Origin: Miscanthus floridulus
Lineage: Eukaryota; Streptophyta; Magnoliopsida; Poales; Poaceae
Length of the DNA: 64,000 nt
Assembly: GCF_019320115.1 (NCBI RefSeq)
Contig: NC_089591.1
Coordinates: 60,821,907-60,885,906 of the forward strand
Direction: 5' to 3'
This document shows positions 32,274 through 43,769 of this stretch, piece by piece (the first letter of the stretch is position 1; each line of letters begins with the position of its first letter). Under the pieces are notes generated by a model. The model made no database searches, was not told where the DNA came from, and saw nothing but the letters and a program-made list of their open reading frames with translations. The translations under genes were made by a program, and so were the position numbers.

Positions 32274-32711
32274 CTATATTGACGCAAGAAACTCTGGAAA
32301 TTGTTCTAGCAAGTAATCTTCGGATTCCCAAGTAGCTTTTTCTTTGAAATGTTGATTCCACGGTATCTTGTAGAATTTGATTGTCCTCCTTCGAGTGACA
32401 CAGTCTTTCTGATCCAAAACTCTGATAGGATATTCAGAATAGGTCAAATCAGGTTCAAGTTCAACTCCTTCAACCTCAACATTCTGCTCAGGCACTCGAA
32501 GACACTTCTTTAATTGAGAAACATGAAACACATCATGCACAGCTAAGAGATGTTCTGGTAACTTCAAGTGATATGCCACCTTTCCATACCTCTCCAAAAT
32601 TTGAAATGGTCTAATATAATGAGGTGCCAACTTGCCTTTAATACCGAAACGGGTAACTCCCTTCATTGGTGACACCTTCAGATATACATAATCTCCCTTG
32701 TTAAACACCAA
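32274..32711 (-). pseudogene. pol: E3 integrase C-terminus and chromodomain
   Basis: An open 145-codon frame. The GPY/F-type module comes first (DYVYLKVSPMKGVTRFGIKG, then LAPHYIRPFQIL; the usual GPF is altered to RPF). The linker FHVSQLKKCLRVPEQ and a chromodomain follow: YPIRVLDQKDCVTRRRTIKF, then ATWESEDYLLEQFPEF. The domain is continuous to its stop, the best preserved chromodomain in the window. The chromodomain of this class is thought to recognise methylated H3 tails or associated chromatin. Upstream stops separate it from the integrase core. Confidence 0.9.
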
Positions 32712-32720
32712 TAGTCTACA

Positions 32721-33600
32721 TCATTTATCTGCATAACTCTTTTGTTGGGGTTGAGCTATCTTCAAATTACTTTGTATCTGCCTAACCTTCTCTTCTGTTT
32801 CTTTCACCAGGTCAACTCCAAAGAACCATCTTTCCTCGGGTTCAGACCAATTTAGCGATGTTCTACATCTATGACCATAGAGTGCTTCAAACGGAGCCAT
32901 TCTAATACTCTCTTGATAACTATTGTTGTATGAGAACTCAGCCAAAGGCAAACATTCATCCCACTTATTGGAATAGTTAAGGACACAACACCTTAACATA
33001 TCTTCAAGTACTTAATTGACCCTTTCAGTCTGACCGTCAATCTGTGGATGATAAGCTGTACTATACAGGAGTTTGGTACCCAACAAAGCATGCACTTGTT
33101 TCCAAAAGTTGGAGATAAACTGTGTACCCCTTTCTAACACTATGGTCTTTGGTACTCCATGTAGGCTCATGATGTTTGCTAAATACATCTTGGCATATTG
33201 GATAGTGGGATATATACTCTTAACTATAAGAAAATGTGCTGACTTAGTTAGTTGATCTACAATAACCCATATTGAGTCAAAACCTTTTGATGTCTTGGGT
33301 AGACCAACTATAAAATCCATACTAATATCCTCCCACTTCCAAGCTAGAATAGGCAATGGCTGTAACTCTCCAGCGGACCTCAAATGTATAGCTTTTACCT
33401 TTTGACAAGTATCACACTTTCCTATATATCGAGCAATCTCTATCTTCATTTTGGTCTACCAAAATCTTTGTTTCAAGTCATGGTACATTTTATTACTTCC
33501 CGGATGAATAGATAACTTGGTTGTATGTGCTTCTTCAAGAATTGACTGCCACAACTCAGAAACCTTTGGTACCACAAGGCGATCCTTGAACCATATCACA
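32721..33600 (-). pseudogene. pol: E3 integrase core
   Basis: Zinc domain cysteines are in GKCDTCQKVK. The first catalytic Asp is in WVIVDQLTKSAHF. At the second catalytic position the text reads TIVLERGTQF (33132-33137): Ser-Asp, as in E2 ([10 protein letters not shown]), is replaced by Leu-Glu, so the enzyme would probably be inactive even if in frame. The second half, ending in YNNSYQESIRMAPFEALYGHRC, lies in another frame. A TAG replaces a Trp codon in the zinc-domain region (RFW then stop). Confidence 0.85.
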
Positions 33601-33620
33601 TCTGCATCATCTATCCAAAA

Positions 33621-34232
33621 TCATGTCGCTTTTCCATTTCTGACTCTTTCTTTGATATGGACTATACCCTTGTTTTCTTTCTGAGCGGCAATAATTTGAT
33701 CTCGAATAGTTGATTCAACAATTATATTGGTCAAACTACCTTGTTGAATTACCTCTATATTCAACTCTTCCATTTCTTGACATAAAGTCAGATCCATTGT
33801 TTTTACTGTCAAACAATTGCAATGACTCTTACGACTGAGGGCATCTGCCACCACATTTGCCTTACCAGGATGGTAATGCACCTCCAAGTCATAATCTTTA
33901 ATCAGTTCTAACAATCTTCTTTGTTGCATGTTCAATTCTGATTGAGTAAAGATATACTTTAAACTTTTGTGATCTGTATAAATATAGCAAGTATTACCAA
34001 GCAGATAATGCCGCCAAATCTTCAAAGCATGGACAACTGCTGCTAACTCCAAATCATGAGTTGGATAATGTTCTTCATGTTGCTTAAGTTGTTTGGAAGC
34101 ATAGGCAATGACTCGGCCTTCTTGCATCAATACACACCCAATACCAATACCCGAAGCGTCATAATAAATGTCAAACAGCTTCTCGATATCTGGCTGTGCT
34201 AACACTAGGGCAGTGGTTAATAACTTCTTCAA
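33621..34232 (-). pseudogene. pol: E3 RNase H
   Basis: A 203-codon open frame. [49 protein letters not shown] and [17 protein letters not shown] cover the whole domain with all four acidic positions. A 60-residue extension leads toward the integrase. The end is TGA or a frame change before the zinc domain. Confidence 0.9.
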
Positions 34233-34235
34233 AGT

Positions 34236-35003
34236 CTAGAAAGCTCCTTCATATTCAGGTGACCAGACAAACATGGCTTGGTTCTTCAACAATCCCATGA
34301 TGGACTTGGATATTCTAGAGAAATTAGGAATAAAACAACGGTAATAACCCACCATTCCTAGAAAACTCTGAACTAGATGAATAGTGGTTGGTGGTTTCCA
34401 ATCTAGTACATCCTTAACTTTGCTTGGATCTACTGCAATTCCTTCAGCTGACAAGACATGTCCTAAAAATTGTACTTCCTTTAGCTAAAAGTCACACTTA
34501 CTGAACTTGGCATATAACTAAGGTTCTCTTAGGCGGGTCAGAACAATTCTGAGATGTTCTGCATGTTCTTTCTTGTTCTTGGAATATACTAAGATGTCAT
34601 CAATAAACACCACTACAAACTTATCTAGCTTAGGCATGAATACTGAATTCATCAGATACATGAAATGAGCTAGGGCATTCGTCAAACCAAAAGACATTAC
34701 TAGGTATTCATATAATCCATATCTTGTGGTAAATGCCGTTTTAGGAATATCTTTAGGCTTAATTTTTATTTGATGGTAACCTAACCTCAAATCAATCTTG
34801 AAGAAAACTTTGGCTCCAGCCAACTGATCAAAAAGTAAATCTATCTGAGGTAAGGGATACTTATTCTTAATGGTCACTTCATTTAATGGATGATAATCAA
34901 CACACAATCTCAGAGTCTCATCTTTCTTTTTCACAAAAATTGCAGGACATCCCCAAGGTGATGAACTATGTTGGATAAACCCTTTATCAATCAACCCTTG
35001 CAA
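34236..35003 (-). pseudogene. pol: E3 reverse transcriptase
   Basis: 34518-35003 holds the fingers and palm: [52 protein letters not shown] (Ser replaced by Leu in the usual DLRSGYHQI) and the catalytic [10 protein letters not shown]. 34236-34454 holds the thumb in a second piece ([20 protein letters not shown]). A stop or frameshift at about 34500 separates them. Confidence 0.9.
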
Positions 35004-35093
35004 CTAAGTCTTCAACTCGGCTAATTCCTTGGGAGGCATCCTATAAGCTCTCTGAGAGATCAGAACTATTCTAGGTTTTAGATCTATGTTAAA

Positions 35094-35560
35094 CTAAACA
35101 TCCCTATCAGGTGGTAGACCAGGTAAATCTTTAGGAAAAACATCTAGAAATTCACCAACTACAGGGATATCTCTAATCTCCTTGATGGAAGTTGCACAAA
35201 CTTTTTCCACTGATCTTCTTAAGGTTGGAAGTTGGATAAGAATCTGAGAATTACTATCTAGGAAACTCAACCTTATAGTCCTATTTAGAGCATCTATAAC
35301 AGCCTTATGCTGATACATCCAATTTATTCCCAAGATCACATCTATATCCTGATCCTTGAGAATAATCATGGTATTGGGAAAATATGCCCACCCAGGTTTA
35401 TGGGTACCTAGTACACCATTTCCTTAGTACACAGACGTCCCCTAGGCGACTATATAAAGAAATTTTCCTTTGTTGCCCTAATTGGAATTTCATGCTTTAT
35501 GACAAAGGTTCTATTAATGAATGTATGAGATGCACCTAGAATCAAAAAGCATAACTGCAG
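35094..35560 (-). pseudogene. pol: E3 protease and linker to RT
   Basis: The active-site text is LFDS then a frameshift (about 35538-35543), after which GAS-like text continues in another frame. 35369-35094 is open (DIDVILGINWMYQHKAVID, the Ty3 linker motif, then DVFPKDLPGLPPDRDV). Confidence 0.8.
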
Positions 35561-35762
35561 GATGATCGGCAACAGGAAACATACCCAGCATCATGGGCTC
35601 TCCTTCTGGAATCTCCTTGGCCTAAATATAGAAAACCCGCCCTGTCTTCTTTTCATCTTTGCCCTTCTGAGCATTTTGGTTGTTGTTCTTGTTTTGGGCT
35701 TGACCTTGTTGTTGATTTCCAGGAGCCTTCTAAAAATTTAGATTATACTGCTTAGGATACGG

Positions 35763-36777
35763 ACATTCCCTAGAGAAATGACCTAACTTCCCACAATTGA
35801 AACATGGGTAATTGTGGCCTTGGGGTGTTGGAGCACGAACACCAGGAACATTTGACTGTTGAGAGTTTTGGTAAGTTGTAGCAGGACTGACATTAGAACG
35901 TGGCTTGAAACTGCAGTGGATGATAAAGAGGACAATAGTGATTCACTAGATGATAGATTATCTTCTGTCTCTTTTTATTACCACCAAAAGATCCAGATGG
36001 CACACTCTTTTTCCTCTTAATCTCCTTATGTTGCCGATATTTCTCCTCCAAAGCAATAGCAATGTTGACTACCTCAAGATATGTGACATTGGTGCAGGTA
36101 GTCATCATTGTCTGAAGTTTGGTATTTAGACCTCGCATGAACCACTTCTTCTTCTTGACATCTGTGTTTACATGCTCAGGTGCATACTGTGAAAGGTGAT
36201 TGAACTTGCCCACATACTGCATGACTGTTTGATCACCTTGTTTCAAAGTAAGAAACTCATCCAGCTTCATGGCCATAACTCCCTCTAGAATATAATGGGC
36301 ACAAAAAGCAGTACAGACCTTGGCCCAAGTTAACTGAACACCTGTTGGTTGCATAGCCACAAGGTTTGCCCACCAAGCACCTACTGCACCTCTAAGTTGT
36401 TGGGCAGCAAAAACAGGCTTTTGAAACTCAATGCATGGAATGAGATCAAACTTCTGCTCTATGGTACGAAGCCAATCATCAGCTTCCAGTGGTTCGTCAG
36501 CCTTGGTAAACACTGGTGGTCGTATATCAGTGAAATCAACATACATAGCTTCTTGCTGTTGATGATTACGACCATAGTTCCCTTGCATCATATTTTGATT
36601 GCTTTGAGCTAACTCCCAAAGCAACCGAGCATTATCGACGATCACATTGACCAGTGCTGCAATAGCATCAGCCAAATTTGGTGGAACTGGTGGCGGATCA
36701 GGAATACCATCCTCATCATGTGAAGTACCAGGAATAGTCAAACCCTGAGTACGACGCATCTGTTCATGACAAACCAA
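35763..36777 (-). pseudogene. gag: E3 gag with CCHC zinc knuckle
   Basis: An open frame of 294 codons (36777-35893) encodes capsid-type Gag: PPVFTKADEPLEADDWLRTI, then AAQQLRGAVGAWWANLVAM, then LTWAKVCTAFCAHYILEG, a Ty3/gypsy retrotransposon Gag pattern. After a frame change an intact knuckle follows at 35804-35763 (CFNCGKLGHFSREC, CX2CX4HX4C). The likely start is the inner Met at 36759 (MRRTQGLTIPG), aligned with MPRTCSTSAG in E2 and preceded directly by CAG. Confidence 0.9.
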
Positions 36778-36845
36778 ACTTTACTTACAAGCCTTTATTG
36801 AACTATTAAAAGAGCTTGCTACAAACACATTACAGTGGGTTCACT

Positions 36846-36853
36846 TATTTATA
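36846..36853 (-). promoter_or_regulatory. TATA-like site between E3 ORF0 and gag
   Basis: TATAAATA on the minus strand, 80 bp after the ORF0 stop and about 85 bp before the gag Met. An AATAAA follows at 36799-36794. Confidence 0.4.
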
Positions 36854-36933
36854 CACCAGTCTGCACTTAAGCAAAACTACCCAACTAGACTAGAACTCGC
36901 TATACAACAACTCTACTCTTCTCCTCGATCACA

Positions 36934-37504
36934 TCAAACCTCGTGATCGGTATCCATTCCAGAAACATTTCCGCCTTTATTATCACTTTCATCGATCATC
37001 ACTAATTCTTCTAGATCTTCTTCTTCTTCCTCTTCAAGTTCATCATCATCTACAATGATGACACCTGGGTCCATTGCATTTGCCTGAGGTTCATGATTTG
37101 GATCCAAAAGATTGTTCAGCCTATGGACTTCTTCATGTAGATTGGTAGAATATTCTTCTAAGTCTTCTACATAGAACTCTAACTCATGAGCTCAGGCTCT
37201 AGCTACATCTTCTCTATGCCAAGCCTCGTTTCTTCCTTCCACCATACAAACTAACATACGCTCACAGTTCTTATGAGCGGTGGTGAGACGCTTCAATTGA
37301 TTCTATAACTTGCCCACCTGGATGGCATCCAAGGCCCTATCTCTAGTAGCCTATGCTAACTCTGCTAAAAGCCTCTGTATCTTAGCCAGGGGATCAGGCC
37401 TAAAGCTACTACTGCTAGCACCATCACTCCTAAGGGCAAGCTGGTGATGAGGAACTCCTTTGGGTCCAACGGAACTTACGGGGTGTTACCTTGGTATGAG
37501 CCAT
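36934..37504 (-). pseudogene. E3 ORF0 with histone H3-tail-like N-terminus, coiled coil and acidic tail
   Basis: The function is unknown. The start is ATG at 37504: MAHTKVTPRKFRWTQRSSSS. If Met is removed, positions 1-9 read AHTKVTPRK against ARTKQTARK in histone H3, with K4 and K9 in register. A 1-nt frame change near 37440 leads to HQLALRSDGAS (compare the QLA of the H3 tail). A long helical Leu/Glu/Arg-rich part follows, with three in-frame stops, then an acidic run (DDDELEEEEEEDLEELV) and the end VSGMDTDHEV at TGA 36934. The E2 ORF0 ends in a similar way (VSDVDSDHFDE). It lies between primer site and gag, about 160 bp before gag. Confidence 0.72.
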
Positions 37505-37885
37505 ATTATAAGAAACAAGATTTCAAAATAGTAAGACGATCTGATAAAAGTCTCAAGAGCAGCAAGGATGGATTACACAACTCAACCCAGACTCACTACC
37601 CAACCCAGACTTAGAGCTAAAGGAAGTAACAAGTGGATTAATCATGATGCATGAATTGTTCTTATGAACAAACACATCAAAGCTCATAAACAATAGTTGT
37701 TATTATATAGGGCATAATAAGATTACTACTCCACCACACAAAGCCTTTTTAATCAAATAAGGAATGGCGAGAATGAAATAAGATAAGTCAGAAGCAATTT
37801 AGGACCAAATCAATAGGTTACATTTAATTGTCCCAAATCATTTTGAAGTTTTTGTAAAACCATACAACAAAAACTTTGTAATGAT

Positions 37886-37898
37886 CACTATGATACCA
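37886..37898 (-). other. E3 primer-binding site
   Basis: TGGTATCATAGTG on the minus strand, three bases inside the 5' LTR end. It is a Met-tRNA site with two changes. Confidence 0.85.
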
Positions 37899-37901
37899 TT
37901 A

Positions 37902-38302
37902 TGTGGTAGAACCTCCTAAATTATAGGGCCCACATGCACCTGTCACTGTCCAATGACCTCTGACGACTATGCGTATGTTCCCGGTAACATAAGAAGACTG
38001 TCGGGTGTCCTCGGAGAACCCCAAATCATCCATGATTTCTGAGCAAGATCCCATTATAGAGTCATTGTAGTATTATAACATTTATTCAAATATCTACATC
38101 AGAGTAAAATAGCAGGAAGTCTTACAATAACTTAGTTTACAAAACAATAGTTTCAAATCTTACAAACTAAGTTCGATAATTATTACAAACCATAGTAGTG
38201 GAGTGGCATTAGTAACATAATACAAACACACAATATAAGTACCCTGCCCAAGGGTCACACATTCACTTATCATCATTGATCTCAACAACCGTCATGCAGC
38301 AC
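37902..38302 (-). repeat. E3 5' LTR, inner part
   Basis: It matches 28677-29073 closely. It is interrupted by E2 at 38302 and resumes at 52892. Confidence 0.9.
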
Positions 38303-41300
38303 TATAACACCCTAGGTGTTTGCCTTCCACATTTGCACTTGCATTTCATGGACATGAGCATCATTCATTAATTCACAAGCTTATATCACATGAAACATGT
38401 CTTTGAAACATTGCAACAGTATAGTTATGTTTCTTGTGTGTTGTTTCCTTTATGAAATGTAAAGTGTGCAACACTTAAGTGCAACATGTGCCACTCACTT
38501 AGTGAAACAAAGTTAGTTAGTACTATGCAACAAGATTAGGAAACAAGTGAAACATGACTATGAAACTAGTTGTAACATTTCATGTGTTTTTCATTGTTTT
38601 AGTACATACCTTGCTTGACTCTTGTATGACCAATGTATGGTGTGGCTAAAAACTCTTGTAAGTGACTTAGTTACACATAGAATGTCTTTTGGAACATTGT
38701 TCATGTTGATCACTTTGACTAATTAGGTTCCCAAGTCATGGTTTGACCAAATTTGACCCCTGAACCCTTTGGTTTGACTGTTTAAAAAGTGTAGCTTACG
38801 ATGTTTGCATGTCTGAGCAACCTAAAACAAAGTTGTAGCTAATTTGATAAGGAACAAACTTTGTTTAGAAGTCAAGTCATGAAAATGTGCACAACATGTT
38901 CAAAAAGGACCCACAAGTCAGAATTGAAAGCTGATTCAACACTTGAAAATATTTCTAAGTCCTAAATCCAATTTCAGTTTGAATGGACCAACTTTGGCTT
39001 GACATAACTCATGATCCGTTGTGATTTAGCTATTGATTTCTAAATCAAAGTTGTAGCCCTACTATAGCTCTACAACTTTCATGTACATTGCTTGCACTAA
39101 TTCATCACGGTTTAAGAAATCAAACACTGTCAAACATGGCTGTCAGGCTGATCATTTTCACTGAATGGCGAGCTACAGTGCTGACCATTTTCAGAAAATG
39201 TCCGACGCGTGGGTGACACTTGTTGCTGGCCGTCTAATCGTGATAGCCACGTGCCACGGCCATTCTGGCGTCGCAGGCCATGACTTGAACACCCCGCACG
39301 CCTGCCTGACCTGCTTGTCACTCCATTTTTCATTTCTTCGCCTCCACCGCGCGCTGCAAGCGAGCTCCGCCGCTCCGCCATCGCAGAGCTTGCAAACCAC
39401 CACAAAAACATGAACTCCATCTTCACCGTAGCTCCGCAGTGTTCCTCTCGACCTTCTCCACCACTTAGCCGAGCTATTTGAGTGTTGGTAAGAGCGCATT
39501 CACCATTCTAGCCACCACCGCCATGAGCGTGCCCTCGTCGGAGTTGAGGTCGCCGTGGTCAGGGTAGCTAGGAACCCTCCCTACCTTGTCTCTTTGCTAG
39601 GATAGCACCGTGGTGACCTCCTATAGCTCATGCCATGCTCGGTTGAGCCAGCCGTGGCTTGCCGTCGCCGACAGCTCGCACTGAAGCTTTGTCGTGCCAC
39701 CATCACCGGCGACAAGCTCCCTCTACTAGGTCATAGCTCTAGCTAGTAGCACCAATCGGTTCCTCTCCTCGCGTAGGTCATGTAGGTAGCCGTGGTGTTG
39801 CTGGAGTCCTCGCCGTTGGCGAGCAAGACCAACGCTGCACCATCAAATGTCGCCTCCTCTATTTCGTCTCGCTGACCGGTGGGTCCGGCTGACAACTGGG
39901 TCCCCCACTGTCAGTGACTGAGTTTGAGAAGATAGTTCAAAAATTCTAGTTTTTAGTGCAGGAAGCCAACGAAGCAGCCGCCACGGAGGAGTTACCCGAG
40001 TGCCCTGACCACCAGCCTTCCTCGTTCCTGAAAGGCAAGCCCCGGAGCATATTAAGCCTCCCATGCTTTTACAAATACATTGAGTATCTTTTATTATTGA
40101 TGATGCATTACAGTATAGGAATTGGTTGGAACCAATTGCTGCATTATATATTCTTCCTTGGCCAGATATCGCACTAGAATACTATTTAAGTTCAGGACGG
40201 GTTAAATGCTTAGCCATGCTTAGTGCGGTAGAAGTCAGGTGATTTCCTGTCACCTGCGAGCTTTAGGATGAGGTGGATCATGGTTGGCTATATTTGCTAT
40301 CGTAGGAAAAGAACCATGTGAATAATGAATTAAGACCGGACAGGGTCTTGTGTAGGTTTGAACATAGTGACTTTGTCTGAGTCAGTTTAAGGACCGATAC
40401 AGTTGTACGTCCTCATGTCATGTTGAACGTAGCCTAACACTTAGCTGGCCAGATAAGTCGTTCCGACCATGAAGCCTAGTAGCTCGACTCAGGCCGAGGG
40501 ACACGAGCAGTGGCGTGCATTCTGGAGGTAGTAAGGATGTGCGGAGAGCCATTGGCATAAGTCCAAGGTGGGTTAGAGTCCCGAACAACCTTGGCAGAGT
40601 GGTTCTCTGAGAATGTCGATCTAGTTCGGACTCGCGACTCTTGAATCGTACCAAAGGTGACTTGTTTGTGACCCTGACGGGGGAAGCAAGGTTTGTGTTA
40701 GGAATACCCCTCTAGCTGGATAGGAATCGATTCGAATCGCCGTCTCTCCCGGATAGTGAGAACATTGACTGAGCAGCGGCAACGTAGATTCAATTAATTT
40801 AACGATATGGTTAAATGGATGATGATGATAAGGTTGCCACAATGAATACCTGATATGGTTATTAATGTTTGCACCTTAATAAAATGATTACTAAGTATAG
40901 GTGCTAATATAGATGATAGGATAATGGCTAAAAAGTCACTGCTAGTCTGGATAAGAGTTGATCATACTACTTATGCTTTTCTATAAAAAGAAAGTGTCAG
41001 CCAGCTCCACTACATTAAGCTATGCATAATCCTTGGTGTCATTTGTTTAGTTTTCGGCGGGTAAGTCTAGCTGAGTACATTCCCGTACTTAGGGTTTATT
41101 CTCTCTTGTTGTAGATGATCTTCTATATCAGGGATTCTGTAAGTATTGTCTCCACCCAGCGGGTGATGAAGACTAGATCATGGGCATGATCTCCGTTCTC
41201 TTATCTGAATGCTTTTGCGGGCCGTGATCAGCAAACCAGTATGTGTATTTGAACTCGGTGTGTGAGTTAAACTATTTGCTTCTACATGTTTACAAGACTT

Positions 41301-41539
41301 GTTTTGTAATAACGATGACTCTATGATGATGTAATCTATTTGCGAAACGGCTGTGAAATGTTGTAACGTACAATATGTTATGTTGAATTACTGTGATCTT
41401 GGTTGTATACAAGTTGGTTTGAAATCCTTCGAGATTTCGGTTGACTACCGGGTTTATATGGGCTCAAGTTCGAGAATTTGATCGTTTCAGGCGATTGTTT
41501 TTTGTACTTGTGCTTTATAAATTGGTCGGTTCCGTGACA
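38303..41539 (+). repeat. E2 5' LTR (3237 bp, internally deleted)
   Basis: It lacks the 1457 bp corresponding to 49852-51308 of the 3' LTR. The junction is in TTTTTAGTGCAGGAAG near 39957, and GTG is present at both break points in the other copy. Hairpin B is at 40236-40256. The hairpin C module runs from GTAAGT at 41061 to TTGTTGTAG at 41114, its second arm being GTACTTAG. Confidence 0.92.
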
Positions 41540-41541
41540 GC

Positions 41542-41553
41542 TGGCATCAGAGC
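41542..41553 (+). other. E2 primer-binding site
   Basis: TGGCATCAGAGC, a Met-tRNA site with one change. Confidence 0.92.
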
Positions 41554-42343
41554 TAGATTCAACATTAAACATGTCTTACGGCTATTTAAAACAAAAGCTT
41601 TTGTTGTAAAGATGGGTTTTAAACTTATAATTATATATAAGTGTTCAAAAATCAAAATTTTTATGGTATACTGGTGATCACATCCCTTATAGCCCACTTA
41701 AGGACTTCTAGGTGGCTTATATATAATTACTAACTTGGGGGAATTGATTGTTTCTATTTTGTCATCCATGCGGCATGATATTGCATGGGTGCCATTCGTT
41801 TGAATGGTAATGTATGGATCAATTGCCTCTACGCTATGGTAAGTGTGAGTTGCGAGAGCATGACCATCCAACCGTCGGTCTAGGGGAGAGCTAGTTGTGG
41901 TTACTGGAGTATTTACATGTTGCATACATGTATGTATGAAGGTACTTAATTGTGGGTACATTTGTTGGGTAGTTTGGATACCGAAGTATATATATCGGGG
42001 GATGTATATATGGAGAGTATCTTAGTTACTACTTGTCTAATTAGCATTATATCTTGTTGGGTTGGGCTACAATGAAGTTTTTCTGTAGGTATGCTAACAA
42101 CGCACCATGTAGATCGACTAGTTACCACTAATTGAGAGAACGTATGTATGCCACCGTATATCCCGCTAAAGCTTAAATTTTCTTAGGTTTGTGAGGACTA
42201 TACGGAATGAGCATGCATCATATTCACTCATGACATTCATATTGCATTACTCCCTCCCTTATAATTACTTATCCCAAGTATAAAGTACAATCTCTCAGCA
42301 GAGTAACCCTCTCACATGTGAATTGCATCCCTTTTTGATACAG
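41554..42343. other. E2 leader
   Basis: I see no gene. It is AT-rich and ends with the pyrimidine run TTTTTGATACAG directly before the ORF0 ATG, resembling a splice acceptor. Confidence 0.5.
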
Positions 42344-43418
42344 ATGGCCACGCCCGTGTTTCCTACTGGTAGCAGCACCTTTTTGGACCAAGTTCGGTAC
42401 TCCCACTTTGCTCTAGAGGGTGCTCAGTTTGGTCGGGTACCCTGGAGGCACCCAGCTACACATGGAGGCAGGCGGTACCATTAGGAGATGTACCCTAGTA
42501 TGTCATGACCTTTGTGGTGCCAGCAAAACCCCTCAAGACCGTTGTGGCATGGGTGGAGCATTGAGACTGATGGACAGTAGTCCATGGGAAGCCTCTCAGG
42601 TTGCTGCCCTTGATGTGCTAATGGATATAGCACAGAGCTTTGGGGATGAGTTAGTGGGTGGACCTACTTCATCCATTCCCCGAGTGTCTCCTACCAAGGC
42701 TGAGTGGACTCAGGACGTTGGTCAGGCCTTGGTTCGAGGCCATGGCGAATGTGTGCAGAGCGACAACGCTGGAATGAGTGCTATGATGGCAGTCTTGAAG
42801 CTTTGTCGAGTCAGGCAAAACACCCTTTCAAGTGCACTAGATGAAGCTGGCAAGGCAATGGAAGCCTAGCATAGGTTCAGGTTGCATGCCCGCAAGTATC
42901 GTCGTAGGGTGGATGCATGTGGGAGAGCTCAGCAAGAAGTTGAGGAGATTCACGGTATTGCAAATTATCATCTACAACAGTGGGGTCAAACCACACGTGA
43001 GAGAGATGCACTTCATAACCAGCTGATGAACCTCACTATTGAGAGAGATGAGGCCGCACAAGAGTTGGATCAGTGTGACACATCACCTGGGATGCCAGCT
43101 TTAGAGTTAGCAGAAGAAAGACGTCGAGGTTGGGTTTTGGCCAACCACAACGCCTTTCAAAGAGAGCAAGCACTACAAGAACAGCTTGAAGAGCTTCAGG
43201 TTGAGCACCATCAGCTACACAAAAGTCTGTTTCCTATTCCCCGTCCCATACCCAAGTATCCAATAGTGGGTGGACCTCAAGTAATTGAGGCCGATGAGGA
43301 AGAAGAGGATGTGCAGATGGATGATAATGTAGCTGAGTCGGCAGATGAACAAGAAGAGGAAGACTCAGAAGAAGTCCAAGGTGTCTCTGATGTGGACAGC
43401 GATCACTTCGATGAGTAG
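42344..43418 (+). pseudogene. E2 ORF0
   Basis: The function is unknown. It starts ATG 42344 (MATPVFPTGSSTFLDQVRYS). TAG at 42482 and a frame change lead to 42420-42869 and 42882-43418, which share one frame and are separated by TAG 42867-42869. The middle block WEASQVAALDVLMDIAQSF, then a later W, follows the spacing of the conserved block in L ORF0. The second half is helix-rich with repeated Glu/Gln/Leu (for example REQALQEQLEELQVEHHQLH). An acidic tail has runs of Glu and Asp and ends VSDVDSDHFDE at TAG 43416-43418. E3 ORF0 shares the coiled coil plus acidic tail. A 350-bp non-coding stretch separates it from gag. Confidence 0.7.
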
Positions 43419-43769
43419 TTTGTTAGCAAGCCTCACTAGTTAAGCTTTTGCAGTCAGGGATGTAATGAACTTAAGTACGAAGACTGATGTTGGATGTACC
43501 TTTTTAATTCAAATTTGGCATGTAATGTACTTCAATTCGCTCCCTTCAGGATGCGTATCGTAATGGTTAAGTTAAAACTTGTCATGTTGGAATGCACTGC
43601 GTTTGGTGCTAGTAATCTACTTGATGATGTGGTGATTGAAGAATGAATTATTACCTCTGTTTATTGTATGAAGTTTTTATTCTCGTCAGTAAATTCAGTT
43701 TGGCATGATTATATTGTTCCTCTCTAATGTGCTGACATCATCAATAATTACTGGTTGCGCATTGTGTAG
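43419..43769. other. E2 ORF0-gag spacer
   Basis: Non-coding. It ends GCGCATTGTGTAG directly before the gag ATG, again resembling a splice acceptor. Confidence 0.5.
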
